NCBI RefSeq assembly: GCF_000764205.1
Contig: NZ_JQDZ01000039.1
Coordinates: forward strand, 1-52,219
DNA: 52,219 nt
Direction of reading: 5' to 3'
Origin: Thalassotalea sp. ND16A
Lineage (GTDB): Bacteria; Pseudomonadota; Gammaproteobacteria; Enterobacterales; Alteromonadaceae
The stretch's first letter is position 1. Each line of letters opens with the position of its first letter. Both the position numbers and the translations under genes were made by a program. The notes below the pieces were generated by a model, which saw only the letters and a program-made list of their open reading frames with translations, did no database searches and had not been told where the DNA came from. Below are positions 27,101 through 35,566 of this stretch, in pieces.

Positions 27101-28104
27101 CTGAGCAAACTACCGACGGCGCCAACACCAGCGATAATGAGCAAAGTAGCGTCGCAGCAAGTTCTGACACGGCAGTTATTGGCCCTGCGGAAATACCACG
27201 AATAAGATTTTCTTGTGATAGTTGTCGCTATCAACAGTTAGACCTTGGCAAGGTGAAGTTTGATTTAGAAAATACTTCTAATGAGCTACTCAGTTTGAAA
27301 TCCTTTACCGCCAGACGCAAGGGTAGTGAAGTAGATCTTAGCGGCAGCTGGAAAAAAGATAGTACGGTAGATATCACGTCGCTCTCCGGTAGCCTCAATA
27401 CTAAAGATATTGAAGCTGAAATTGCCGCGTTTGGTATCGAGTCTGGCATTAAAGACAGTGGCATGAAAAGCAGTTTTAATTTCAATTGGCAAGGCGGTCC
27501 GCAGCAATTCAATTTGTCGACATTAAATGGTAAGTTTAAAGGCAAACTCGATGATGGCTACCTTGCCGATGTTAGCGATCAGGGCGCTCGTTTATTATCC
27601 CTTTTCAGTTTGCAGTCTTTGGTCAGAAAGTTAACCTTAGACTTTCGTGATATATTTTCCAAGGGGATGTTTTATGATGATTTTAAAGGTACATTTAACG
27701 TAGCAAACGGCATCGTTTATACCGATAATCTGAAAATGAATGGTGCGGCTGGCAATTTAACGATCAAAGGCAATACCGACCTGACGACTAATCAGCTTGA
27801 TTATAAAATGGCTTTTGCGCCAAAAGTGACTTCCAGTTTACCGGTTATTGCGGCTTGGGTAGTGAATCCAATTATTGGCGTGATCATTCTCGCTGGTGAC
27901 CAAGTGATAGAGAAAGCCGAAGTGTTTTCGGTGATCAATTTTGAATTAACCGGCAGTACCGCGGAGCCAAACTTGAAAGAAGTTGATCGCAAGAGTCGAA
28001 ACGTCAACGTCGGCAAAAGTAAACCGGATCAAGCCCAACCCGAACAAAAACCAGAACCAGAACTTAAACCGGAAACTGGACCTAAGAGCGAGTCGACTGA
28101 GTGA
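24160..28104 (+). CDS. yhdP: AsmA-like inter-membrane transport protein YhdP
   Basis: This 1314-aa protein has a single N-terminal membrane anchor (about 16-36) and a very long beta-rich periplasmic region. It belongs to the YhdP/AsmA-like family, which bridges the inner and outer membranes and is tied to phospholipid transfer to the outer membrane. The family N-terminus (FTTDLEDYINETYQGEVEIGHLSAAWKRFGPTLII) and the C-terminal DUF3971/AsmA_2-like end (GAAGNLTIKGNTDLTTNQLDY, then a hydrophobic VIAAWVVNPIIGVIILAGDQ) are clear. The last ~35 residues are a Pro/Glu/Lys low-complexity tail. The GTG start overlaps the last base of the rng stop codon. Confidence 0.93.
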   Translation: MKTFWGYLNRWLNRLYKTLAVLLVLFAVLLTSARVFLPYADTFTTDLEDYINETYQGEVEIGHLSAAWKRFGPTLIIKDVILSDSAAFFVEIDEIDIGIDFWGSIKTQKLKSNNLTLIGGEVTIDRTLFKSSASIESETETDIDALSELLLQQVNRFSVVGSKIIFKHPTREHVAIINKLAWHNEDNIHKGIGKVEIAGVSTNSAKLVVELTGENRKDLQGQVYLEGRNINLSAWLERYFAEKSEQFNSTINFQSWLEIDQGIATEMHLSLGENVFSWDSNEQQHFLKIPAGDISLYRQQNGQDFIMQSSNIPISFNDTPWANLQVQGTANAGEVVTNISGVSLDNLWQLFPVISDNFPALDKYSDLQISGAVNNIQMRKTAKDVQVKLLLDDLGWQASNGIPGIEHVSGELLFNKDKIQLDIDAHDSALDFADGFSRPIPFNQLTARTELNWGEAGWKLAVSDIQLLSDELSISADVQFSQQEQQGGVLSLFAYVHDGDASKVQYYLPLPVMSESLVDYLTGAIFHGDVKQAAVVFNGPVATFPFLDSSGIFMVDADITQAKYRFVDTWPAIEQAQLNLNFTNDSMLITAYDGDLMGTATQGVVVGIESLSGDSILTVRAPVATQAEAIHQLMLASPMAGSVGATLDVLGPQGFISGTFALDVPLSDTDNTVARGLINLNDNLIKLSAPEMEFSKVAGQLSFTNEVISTENLTLDWRGMPMALNVEGQVEDDYYQLNIELLANWQQAAYRPQIPQPLHSYLNGVVDWQGRLALAIPQDGEFSYQLDIASSLEQAELALPDPYMKAYGDKQNLSANVKGGSSKSTIKAKLGDMLSFYGDLDHQKVTFERAQLTLGDEKMLLPMKGFHITTGLDSIVYQQWHELIFDIVDSLPDSTGDSEGNNEDTAGVALLQVPERIRGDVNEIDFFGQTITDVDFNLLNQDQWWLLQLNGEQVRSRIKFYHDFVEQGLEIDADYINFTNTEQTTDGANTSDNEQSSVAASSDTAVIGPAEIPRIRFSCDSCRYQQLDLGKVKFDLENTSNELLSLKSFTARRKGSEVDLSGSWKKDSTVDITSLSGSLNTKDIEAEIAAFGIESGIKDSGMKSSFNFNWQGGPQQFNLSTLNGKFKGKLDDGYLADVSDQGARLLSLFSLQSLVRKLTLDFRDIFSKGMFYDDFKGTFNVANGIVYTDNLKMNGAAGNLTIKGNTDLTTNQLDYKMAFAPKVTSSLPVIAAWVVNPIIGVIILAGDQVIEKAEVFSVINFELTGSTAEPNLKEVDRKSRNVNVGKSKPDQAQPEQKPEPELKPETGPKSESTE

Positions 28105-28252
28105 ATCGGTGAAACAAAAAAGGCTAGTTTTGAGCCTGACTTGTTAAAGAAAGTGAGATCCGACATCCCGGTCTCCACACATAATAAATTTTCAGTCGTG
28201 CTAAAATCTAATCAGTAGCACAACAACGTACACTTAAACTATCACGGAAACT

Positions 28253-29695
28253 ATGATGAATTTGGTTGAACAAGAACTTTTACACGCAAGCCAACTCGGT
28301 CAGGAAGATCTGAGCAAGGTATTAGATCATATTTGCCATCGCAATATTGATTTTGCCGATCTATATTTTCAATCATCGAGCCATGAGTCCTGGATGCTCG
28401 AAGATGGTATTGTAAAAGAAGGTTCGTATAATATTGAACGCGGCGTCGGTGTACGAGCGATAAGTGGTGAAAAAACGGGTTTTGCCTATTCGGATGACAT
28501 CAATGCCAGTGCCTTATTAAAAGCAGGCTCTGCAGCCCGTGGTATTGTTCAGGATGACAAGAGTCAAACGATAAAAGTATTTTCAGGGCAGCAACATCGG
28601 CCACTGTATACTGGCGAAGATCCGTTAGCAACGCTATCGCAAGAGCAAAAAATCACGTTACTGCATGATGTTGAAGCTCATGCTCGGGATCAAGATACTC
28701 GCGTTGAGCAGGTAATTGTTAGCTTGTCGGGAGTTTATGAGAAAATATTGGTTGCTGCCAGTGATGGTACTTTTGCCACCGATATAAGACCTTTAGTGCG
28801 CTTGAATTGCTCCGTTCTCGTTGCCGAAAATGGCAAGCGTGAACGCGGAAACTCAGGAGGCGGAGCCCGTGTAGGCTACAGTTACTTTTTTGAAGTAGAA
28901 CACGGTAAACCACGTTATCAGCAATATGCCGAAGAAGCGGTAAGACAAGCACTGGTAAATTTGGTTGCCGTTGATGCGCCCGCCGGTATGTTACCGGTAG
29001 TGTTAGGTGCTGGTTGGCCCGGAGTATTATTGCATGAAGCTGTTGGTCATGGTCTTGAAGGGGACTTTAATCGAAAAGGCTCTTCCGCTTTTTCTGGAAA
29101 AATTGGTCAGCAAGTCGCGTCAAAACACTGCACCATTGTTGATGATGGCACTATGCATAATCGTCGCGGTTCGGTGGCAATTGATGATGAAGGCACGCCC
29201 GGTCAATATAATGTGCTGATTGAAGATGGTATATTAAAAGGTTACATGCAAGATAAGCATAATGCCCATTTAATGGGAGGGAAACCCACCGGCAATGGTC
29301 GTCGTGAATCATATGCGCATTTACCCTTACCACGCATGACCAATACTTATATGCTCGCCGGCGAGCACTCACCGAAAGATATTATCAAATCGGTGAAGAA
29401 AGGTATCTATGCGCCTAATTTTGCTGGTGGCCAGGTAGATATTACTTCTGGAAAATTTGTATTTACCACCGCCGAAGCTTATTTAATCGAAAATGGTGAA
29501 ATAACCGCGCCAGTAAAAGGTGCCACCTTAATTGGTAGTGGCCCCGAAGCGATGCAACAGGTGAGCATGGTGGGTAATGATCTTGCGCTAGATAGCGGCG
29601 TGGGAGTTTGTGGCAAAGATGGTCAAAGCGTACCTGTAGGCGTTGGCCAGCCAACATTGAAAGTCGATGAAATGACCATCGGCGGCACTCAGTAG
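28253..29695 (+). CDS. tldD: Metalloprotease subunit TldD
   Basis: This 480-aa protein is the catalytic half of the TldD/TldE (PmbA) zinc metalloprotease, which trims microcin B17 and unfolded peptides. The metal motif HEAVGH spans 261-266, followed by [17 protein letters not shown]. The N-terminal domain shows [20 protein letters not shown]. Two adjacent ATGs (28253 and 28256) are possible starts. Its partner pmbA lies 785 bp downstream on the same strand, with darP in opposite orientation between. Confidence 0.96.
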   Translation: MMNLVEQELLHASQLGQEDLSKVLDHICHRNIDFADLYFQSSSHESWMLEDGIVKEGSYNIERGVGVRAISGEKTGFAYSDDINASALLKAGSAARGIVQDDKSQTIKVFSGQQHRPLYTGEDPLATLSQEQKITLLHDVEAHARDQDTRVEQVIVSLSGVYEKILVAASDGTFATDIRPLVRLNCSVLVAENGKRERGNSGGGARVGYSYFFEVEHGKPRYQQYAEEAVRQALVNLVAVDAPAGMLPVVLGAGWPGVLLHEAVGHGLEGDFNRKGSSAFSGKIGQQVASKHCTIVDDGTMHNRRGSVAIDDEGTPGQYNVLIEDGILKGYMQDKHNAHLMGGKPTGNGRRESYAHLPLPRMTNTYMLAGEHSPKDIIKSVKKGIYAPNFAGGQVDITSGKFVFTTAEAYLIENGEITAPVKGATLIGSGPEAMQQVSMVGNDLALDSGVGVCGKDGQSVPVGVGQPTLKVDEMTIGGTQ

Positions 29696-29700
29696 CGATT

Positions 29701-29804
29701 TAAAATATAGTGGGGTCATTATCCATGCGTGCTAATACTATACCCGTTCCACCACTTGAAGTGGAGCGGGTATAGAAGCAAGGGTATGACCCCACTATAT
29801 TTTA
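29701..29804. repeat. 104-bp nested palindromic element (MITE/REP-like)
   Basis: The outer arms are perfect over 19 bp (TAAAATATAGTGGGGTCAT at 29701-29719, complement at 29786-29804). An inner palindrome spans 29738-29775 (CTATACCCG ... CGGGTATAG, with CCACT TGA AGTGG at its centre). It fills the whole gap between the convergent tldD and darP, and its right end includes the darP stop codon. AGTGGGGTCA-type ends are common beside REP-associated tyrosine transposases, but no transposase is here. Confidence 0.8.
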
Positions 29805-30329
29805 TATCTGGTTTAACGGAATATTATCTTTTAAGTATTTAAATAATTCCCTGAAGCTTTTCCCTGGCTTTTCCTGTTTTACTTCTTTCGCTGCCTGGCG
29901 GACCAATTGGCGCATGCGTTGGCGTTCGAATCCTTCATAGTTGGCTAACAGTTCTTCAACCTTACTATTGCCCTGGCTGATTAATTGTTCGCGGATCTGT
30001 TCTAGTTTGGCTATTTTTATCAGCTCATGCGAGTGCTTGTTGTTCATCTTATCAAGTTCAAGCTGTATTTCTTCATGATTCGAAGCGGTTAACTGTTTCG
30101 CGATAAATTGCACGTTACGGTGGAAGGCGTCGTGTTTGCCACGAATTTTATCGGCAATGACCAGGGCTGCTTCAATTTCTTCGTTAAGCGGTAATTTTTT
30201 GCGTTGATTCTGATTTAATTTGCAAATTTGCTCACCTAATTTTTGCATATCTTTCATGTCTTGCTTAATTTCGGTTTTGCTAACGATGATGATATCTTCA
30301 TCTATCTCTTTTGCTTTCTTCTTGGCCAT
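29802..30329 (-). CDS. darP: Ribosome maturation protein DarP (YjgA family)
   Basis: This 175-aa protein belongs to the YjgA/DUF615 family, a late 50S assembly factor. Typical features are the charged start (MAKKKAKEIDEDIIIVSKTEIKQDMK), LGEQICKLN, KLPLNEEIEAALVIADKI and the end RRQL-like FERQRMRQLVRQAAKE...SFRELFKYL. Its stop codon TAA is formed by the outer arm of the adjacent palindrome, so the C-terminus may have been altered by that insertion. It is divergent from pmbA. Confidence 0.93.
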   Translation of the reverse strand: MAKKKAKEIDEDIIIVSKTEIKQDMKDMQKLGEQICKLNQNQRKKLPLNEEIEAALVIADKIRGKHDAFHRNVQFIAKQLTASNHEEIQLELDKMNNKHSHELIKIAKLEQIREQLISQGNSKVEELLANYEGFERQRMRQLVRQAAKEVKQEKPGKSFRELFKYLKDNIPLNQI

Positions 30330-30479
30330 AACGGAATCTTTATATTGCTGGGTAATTAAAAATAATGATGTGATTATACAACATAACAGTCAGTTAATTA
30401 ATCTCTGTATGCTATGCTAGCAAAATTAACGTTTTCAATACCAATGTAATTGAATTGGTAGTAACTATTGATGTAAAAA

Positions 30480-31823
30480 ATGGATAAAGCTAAATCAATC
30501 AATGATGCCATCGGGCAGGTAAAAAACAGTGTTGCTAAAGTACTCGAGTTAGCCAAGAAGTTGGGCGCAGATAATGCGGAAGTCTCGATAAGTAAGCAAC
30601 AAGGATTAAGTGTTTCAACGCGACTTGGCGACGTAGATACGGTAGAGTTCACCAATGACGGTGCGCTAGGCATCACGGTATACAAAGATGGCCGTAAAGG
30701 CTCGGCATCTACGGCCGATTTAAGCGAAACGGCTCTGCAGCAGTCGGTCCAAGCGGCTGTCAATATTGCAAAGTATACCTCAGTCGACCCTTGTTCAGGT
30801 CTAGCCGATAAAGAATTATTGGCGTTTACTCCGCAAGAGTTAGATTTATATCATCCACAGCAATTATCAACCGAACAAGCGATTGCTATTGCCGTAGAAG
30901 CGGAAAACAGTGCCTTGTCTTATGATGCCAAGATCACCAACTCCGATGGTGCCAACTTTGCCAGTTACGAAGGTTTTAAAGTGTACGGCAACAGTCATGG
31001 TCAGTTGGTAGGTTACCCAAGCACCCGTCACAGTTTAAGTTGTATGATGATTGCAAGTTCTGGCGAGGATATGCAGCGTGATTATAGTTATACCGTAAGT
31101 CGTGAATTTGACCAGTTACAATCGCCTACAAAGGTTGGTGTTGAATCGGCAACCGCTGCCATTGCGCGCTTAAACAGCCAAAAGTTAAAGACCCAAAAAG
31201 TGCCGGTAATGTTTCGTGCCGATGTTGCCAATAGTTTATTTGGCCATTTTATCGCCGCGATTAGTGGGGGTAATTTATACCGCAATTCGTCTTTTTTACT
31301 CGATGCGATTGGCAAACCGGTGTTTTCATCGCACCTGAATATTTCTGAACGACCGCATGTATTGAAAGCATTAGCCAGTAGCAGCTTTGACGCTGAAGGT
31401 GTTGCCACCGTTGATAAAGAGATCATTACCGATGGCGTGTTGCAAACCTATCTTTTGACCAGCTATTCAGCCCGTAAGTTAGGACTTACTTCAACGGGTA
31501 ATGCCGGTGGCATTCATAATTGGCAAATTTCCGCCAATGGCGGTGACTTTGATGCGATGTTGAAAACTTTGGGCACCGGCTTGTTAGTCACCGAAATGAT
31601 GGGCCAGGGAGTGAATGTTGTCAACGGTGATTATTCTCGTGGTGCTGCCGGGTTTTGGGTGGAAAATGGTGAGGTTGTTTACCCTGTTTCTGAAATCACT
31701 ATTGCCGGTAACCTAAAAGATATCTTTAAATCGATAGTGGCAACAGGTAGTGATTATGACAAGCGTGGCAGTATTTTAACCGGCTCAATAATCGTCGAAG
31801 AAATGCAAGTGTCGGGACAGTAG
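30480..31823 (+). CDS. pmbA: Metalloprotease subunit PmbA (TldE)
   Basis: This 447-aa partner of TldD lacks the HExxxH motif. It shows the family blocks LGADNAEVSISKQQGLSVSTRLGDVDTVEF (about 35-65), VMFRADVANSLFGHF, TYLLTSYSARKLGLTSTGNAGG and GAAGFWVENGEVVYPVSEITIAGNLKDI near the end. TldD/TldE form a heterodimer with the active site in TldD. Its own promoter would be in the 150-bp gap shared with darP. Confidence 0.96.
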   Translation: MDKAKSINDAIGQVKNSVAKVLELAKKLGADNAEVSISKQQGLSVSTRLGDVDTVEFTNDGALGITVYKDGRKGSASTADLSETALQQSVQAAVNIAKYTSVDPCSGLADKELLAFTPQELDLYHPQQLSTEQAIAIAVEAENSALSYDAKITNSDGANFASYEGFKVYGNSHGQLVGYPSTRHSLSCMMIASSGEDMQRDYSYTVSREFDQLQSPTKVGVESATAAIARLNSQKLKTQKVPVMFRADVANSLFGHFIAAISGGNLYRNSSFLLDAIGKPVFSSHLNISERPHVLKALASSSFDAEGVATVDKEIITDGVLQTYLLTSYSARKLGLTSTGNAGGIHNWQISANGGDFDAMLKTLGTGLLVTEMMGQGVNVVNGDYSRGAAGFWVENGEVVYPVSEITIAGNLKDIFKSIVATGSDYDKRGSILTGSIIVEEMQVSGQ

Positions 31824-31877
31824 GGTAAGAGAAACAGTGGAAGTTCTTTACGTCGGTTATAAACTATAAAAAATACG

Positions 31878-31906
31878 CCGTCATGCCGGCGCAGGCCGGT
31901 ACCTCC
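31878..31906 (+). repeat. CGTCAT-hairpin-CTCC repeat, unit C
   Basis: The stem TGCCGGC / GCCGGTA-type pairing around GCAG lies between the conserved flanks CCGTCA and ACCTCC. It forms an inverted pair with unit D at 32020-32048, in the gap between the convergent genes pmbA and mgtE. Confidence 0.6.
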
Positions 31907-32019
31907 TGACGCAAACAGAGCCTTATTAAAATATTTTCCTAATAACTGTGCTTGTTCACGATGCAACACACTACCTCAAAATTTGGAAACGCTTGTTTCT
32001 AGGCACTTTATATCCGAAT

Positions 32020-32048
32020 GGAGGTTGCGGCCTGCGCCGCAATGACGG
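32020..32048 (-). repeat. CGTCAT-hairpin-CTCC repeat, unit D
   Basis: The stem TTGCGGC / GCCGCAA with loop CTGC lies between GGAGG and TGACGG. Relative to unit C, stem bases changed on both sides, keeping pairing. Confidence 0.6.
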
Positions 32049-32065
32049 TGCTCTTTTTCTATTCC

Positions 32066-33427
32066 CTACTTCCCTAACAACCAGGTTGCCGTCCCCAAGA
32101 AAGCAAATATTCCCACCACATCAGTGATAGTCGTCAGTATTACACTCCCGGCCAATGCCGGATCAATATTTATTTTTCTCAAAAATAGCGGTGTTGCAAC
32201 TCCTGCCAGGCCGGCGACAGTTAAATTCATCAGCATGGCAAAAGCAATGATGCCACCAAGCACAATATCTTGTTTCCAGATGGCGACAATTCCGGCAATG
32301 AACAATGCCCAAATTAAGCCATTTAAAAAACCGACAGCAATTTCTTTGTTAAGAATGATGCGTGAATTATTTTCACCAATATGACCGAGTGCCATGCCTC
32401 GAATGACTAGCGTTAAGGTCTGGTTACCGGCAACGCCACCCATACTTGGCACTAAGGTGTTAAGTACGGCTAATATCGCCATTTCGGCGAGAATGCCTTC
32501 AAACATACTCGACACCGCGACGGCCATTAAAGCGGTAATTAAGTTCACTCCCAGCCAAATAGAACGCTGTTGCGTACTTTTCAACACTGGGGCAAAGGTA
32601 TCGGCTTCATCGTCCAGGCCGGCCATACTCATCATTGAGTGTTCGGCGTCTTCACGAATAATATCAATAACATCATCAATGGTGATACGACCTAATAAAC
32701 GGCCGTCGGCATCAATAACGGGGGCAGAGAACCAATCATGGCGTTCAAACAATTTTGCCACTTCTGATTCTTCAGTATCAGCAGGTACTGGTACGGTATC
32801 GTAATCGGTGATTTCATCAATCGTTTGTTCCGGCCTCGCGGTGATCAGAGTGGCCAATGATACCGAACCAATAAACTTATCCTGACGGTTAACTACATAG
32901 AAAGAGTCTGTTGCTTCAGGGAGCTCCCCCTTTAAACGTAAGTAACGTAAGATCACATCAATAGTAATATCAGGACGAAGAGTGATGGTATCGGTATTCA
33001 TGATACCGCCGGCGGTATCTTCTTCGTACGATAGCGCTTGTTCAACTCGCGTTCTGTCCTGCGAGTCCATTGAGTTTAATACTTCGTTATAAACGGAGTC
33101 AGGCAGAGTTCTTAATACTTCGGCAAGATCATCAATGTCCATGCCTTCGGCAACCGCAGCAAGCTTTTCCGGCTGCATGTTCTTTAAAATGCCTTTCCGT
33201 ACTTCTTCCGATAATTCTTCGAGAATTTCACCCTGCAAATCAGCATCGGTTAATTGCCATAAGATAGTACGACTGCGCGAAGTTGAAGATTCAAGCAATA
33301 AGGCGATATCATAAGCTGGCATGTTCTGAAACATTTTTCGCACGTAGACGAACATACCACTTTCTAAAGCGGTATTAATTTCGAGTAAACGTTTTTGGCT
33401 AATTTCTTGCTCTGATATGTCTGGCAT
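32066..33427 (-). CDS. mgtE: Magnesium transporter MgtE
   Basis: This 453-aa protein is an inner-membrane Mg2+ channel. It has an N-terminal helical MgtE_N domain (about 20-130), a CBS-domain pair (about 135-260: TDTITLRPDITIDVILRYL; VPADTEESEVAKLFERHDWFSAPVID) and five hydrophobic helices (about 285-450), including the PSMGGVAGNQTLTLVIRGMALG pore signature. AGGGTG precedes the ATG. It lies 159 bp downstream of npr on the same strand and may have its own promoter. Confidence 0.95.
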   Translation of the reverse strand: MPDISEQEISQKRLLEINTALESGMFVYVRKMFQNMPAYDIALLLESSTSRSRTILWQLTDADLQGEILEELSEEVRKGILKNMQPEKLAAVAEGMDIDDLAEVLRTLPDSVYNEVLNSMDSQDRTRVEQALSYEEDTAGGIMNTDTITLRPDITIDVILRYLRLKGELPEATDSFYVVNRQDKFIGSVSLATLITARPEQTIDEITDYDTVPVPADTEESEVAKLFERHDWFSAPVIDADGRLLGRITIDDVIDIIREDAEHSMMSMAGLDDEADTFAPVLKSTQQRSIWLGVNLITALMAVAVSSMFEGILAEMAILAVLNTLVPSMGGVAGNQTLTLVIRGMALGHIGENNSRIILNKEIAVGFLNGLIWALFIAGIVAIWKQDIVLGGIIAFAMLMNLTVAGLAGVATPLFLRKINIDPALAGSVILTTITDVVGIFAFLGTATWLLGK

Positions 33428-33586
33428 GAATCACCCTGTGCAAGCTTATAACCCGAAGTCGGGGTAATGAATTCAGGTTTGTTATTATGTCAGAAGTGTA
33501 ACGTAACTATGGTGATTTTTCAGCTTTTTTAATAAAAATATCAAGGGCTCAGAGCACTGTTTAGTAACAGAGCTGTTTTGTTTGGC

Positions 33587-33865
33587 TTATTCCGACTCGT
33601 CAAATTTGTCAGAGAATAGCTGACATACGGCATACAATGCCTGTTCCGCCTGCACGCCTTCGGCTTTTATATGGACCTGTTTTCCCTGGCTGCCGGTTAA
33701 CAGCATTAAGCCCATAATAGAGCCAGCATCGGCGGACTTATCCTCAAGTGTCAGGGTAAGTCGAGCTTGATAATTTTGGCTGAGTTTTGCAAGTTTAGTG
33801 GCTGCACGGGCATGTAAACCTAACTTGTTTTCGATCAGCACAGTTTGCTCAATGATTGTTGTCAT
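33587..33865 (-). CDS. ptsO: Phosphocarrier protein NPr (nitrogen PTS HPr-like)
   Basis: This 92-aa HPr-family protein relays phosphate from EI-Ntr (PtsP) to EIIA-Ntr (PtsN). The phospho-histidine is H18 in NKLGLHARAATK, and the Ser-region SIMGLMLL is present. It closes the rpoN-hpf-ptsN-rapZ-npr block. Confidence 0.95.
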   Translation of the reverse strand: MTTIIEQTVLIENKLGLHARAATKLAKLSQNYQARLTLTLEDKSADAGSIMGLMLLTGSQGKQVHIKAEGVQAEQALYAVCQLFSDKFDESE

Positions 33866-33939
33866 GTTCGTTGAATGTCTTGGTTAAAATCGTTTAATCT
33901 GAACTCAGGATAATGAGTGCTGCTTATCCCGAGGTCAGG

Positions 33940-34785
33940 CTACTCATTAAGTTCGCGATGGCGAATTTGTATTTCTTTATCTTCTTTCTTAAATTGCTGC
34001 GCCAGGGTTTCAGCAATATACACACTGCGATGTTGGCCGCCGGTACAGCCGATGGCAACCGTCAGGTAGCTACGATTGTTTCTTTCCAAATGGGGTAACC
34101 AGGTCATCATAAATGAATTTATCTGCCAGATAAACTTTGTCACAATTGGCTGGCTGGCTAAAAATTCCTGCACCGGCTGGTCTAAACCATTATATTTTTT
34201 TAGACCTTGCTCCCAAAATGGATTGGGTAAAAACCTGGCATCAAAGACATAATCAGCATCTGAGGGCACGCCATATTTAAAACCAAAGGACTCAAATACC
34301 AACACTAAATTTCCGGTCTTAGAGCCGAGTACTCGCTCGCGTACTAAATCGGCTAATTGGTGCGGAGTGAGTTGCGTAGTATTTATGTATAAGTTGGCTC
34401 GGCTGGCGATTGGATCGAGTAATTTCTTCTCAAGGTCAATCGCTTGATCAAGCGCCATATTTTTACGGATCAATGGATGTAGACGTCTGGTTTCACTATA
34501 ACGGCGGATCAGTTCACCATTATCAGCATCCAGGTACAAGATGTTTAATTCTACTGAATTGGGCAGGTAATCGATGATTTCACTAACATCTTCCGGGTTA
34601 TCAGGTAAGTTACGTACATCGAGTGACACCGCCACGTTTTCGTAGTCATTAATGACGGTGTGGGTTAATGCTGGTAATAAGTTGACCGGAATATTATCGA
34701 CACAATAATAACCGAGATCTTCTAAAACCCGTAAAGCAACCGTCTTGCCTGAGCCCGAGCGGCCACTCACAATGATTAATTTCAT
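33940..34785 (-). CDS. rapZ: RNase adapter protein RapZ
   Basis: This 281-aa protein has a Walker A GRSGSGKT (8-15) and the C-terminal domain with IGCTGGQHRSVYIAE. In enterobacteria RapZ directs RNase E to the sRNA GlmZ and so sets glucosamine-6-phosphate synthase levels. It lies 11 bp after ptsN, in the conserved order. Confidence 0.95.
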   Translation of the reverse strand: MKLIIVSGRSGSGKTVALRVLEDLGYYCVDNIPVNLLPALTHTVINDYENVAVSLDVRNLPDNPEDVSEIIDYLPNSVELNILYLDADNGELIRRYSETRRLHPLIRKNMALDQAIDLEKKLLDPIASRANLYINTTQLTPHQLADLVRERVLGSKTGNLVLVFESFGFKYGVPSDADYVFDARFLPNPFWEQGLKKYNGLDQPVQEFLASQPIVTKFIWQINSFMMTWLPHLERNNRSYLTVAIGCTGGQHRSVYIAETLAQQFKKEDKEIQIRHRELNE

Positions 34786-34796
34786 TTACTACCTTA

Positions 34797-35249
34797 TTAT
34801 TTAATATCTAATACTAGCTGGTATAGCTGTTCAGAACTGCGACAGCGTCTTGCTTTTTTACTGTTGTCTTTATCACTAAAGAAACGTGCGACACTGGCTA
34901 AGGTTTCTAAATGCTGCTGGCAATGATCTTCAGGAACGAATAGGGCAAAGAATATATCAACGGCTTTATCATCAATGGCATCAAAGGCGACTGATTTATC
35001 TGTGGTGATAAAAACCGCAACCGGTTTTTCGCAATTATCGATTCTGCCATGCGGGATAGCAATACCATTACCAATGCCTGTACTACTTAATTTTTCTCTA
35101 TTGATCAAACTGTTAAGTAGCTCTTTGGGGGTGCTGCTTGCAATCTTTTGGGCTGCGAGATGACTTATTTGTTCAAGTATATTTTTTTTGCTGTTGCCAG
35201 GCACGGAACACTTGGTGCAGTCCAGGCTTAAAAGTGATTCTAATTTCAT
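34797..35249 (-). CDS. ptsN: Nitrogen regulatory EIIA protein PtsN
   Basis: This 150-aa EIIA-Ntr of the mannitol/fructose EIIA fold has its phospho-histidine at H67 in GIAIPHGRI. The end matches the family (FSDKDNSKKARRCRSSEQLYQLV). It is the last acceptor of the nitrogen PTS and regulates K+ and phosphate functions in relatives. It begins 3 bp after hpf. Confidence 0.95.
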   Translation of the reverse strand: MKLESLLSLDCTKCSVPGNSKKNILEQISHLAAQKIASSTPKELLNSLINREKLSSTGIGNGIAIPHGRIDNCEKPVAVFITTDKSVAFDAIDDKAVDIFFALFVPEDHCQQHLETLASVARFFSDKDNSKKARRCRSSEQLYQLVLDIK

Positions 35250-35252
35250 AAG

Positions 35253-35540
35253 TTAACGATTATTAAGTTTCGCCTTATGTTTTAACACCTGGCGGTCAAG
35301 TTTGTCTATCAATCCATCAATAGCGGCGTACATGTCAGCATCATTCGCCGAGGCGAAAATTTCTCCACTATTAACATTCAGTGTTGCTTCCGCAACTTGC
35401 TGTAATTTTTCTACTTTTAATACTACGTAAACATTATTTATGTGATCGAAATGGCGTTCTAATTTTTCAAATTTTTGACTTACAAAAGCACGCATCGAAT
35501 TAGTAACTTCAACATGATGTCCAGATAGATTAATTTGCAT
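35253..35540 (-). CDS. hpf: Ribosome hibernation promoting factor (short HPF)
   Basis: This 95-aa protein of the HPF/YfiA family binds 30S and aids formation of inactive 100S ribosomes in stationary phase. MQINLSGHHVEVTNSMRAFV and FASANDADMYAAIDGLIDKLDRQV are diagnostic. It is the short type, with no C-terminal dimerisation domain. It lies between rpoN and ptsN, as usual. Confidence 0.96.
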   Translation of the reverse strand: MQINLSGHHVEVTNSMRAFVSQKFEKLERHFDHINNVYVVLKVEKLQQVAEATLNVNSGEIFASANDADMYAAIDGLIDKLDRQVLKHKAKLNNR

Positions 35541-35566
35541 AAATAATATCCTCGTATTTTATTAGT

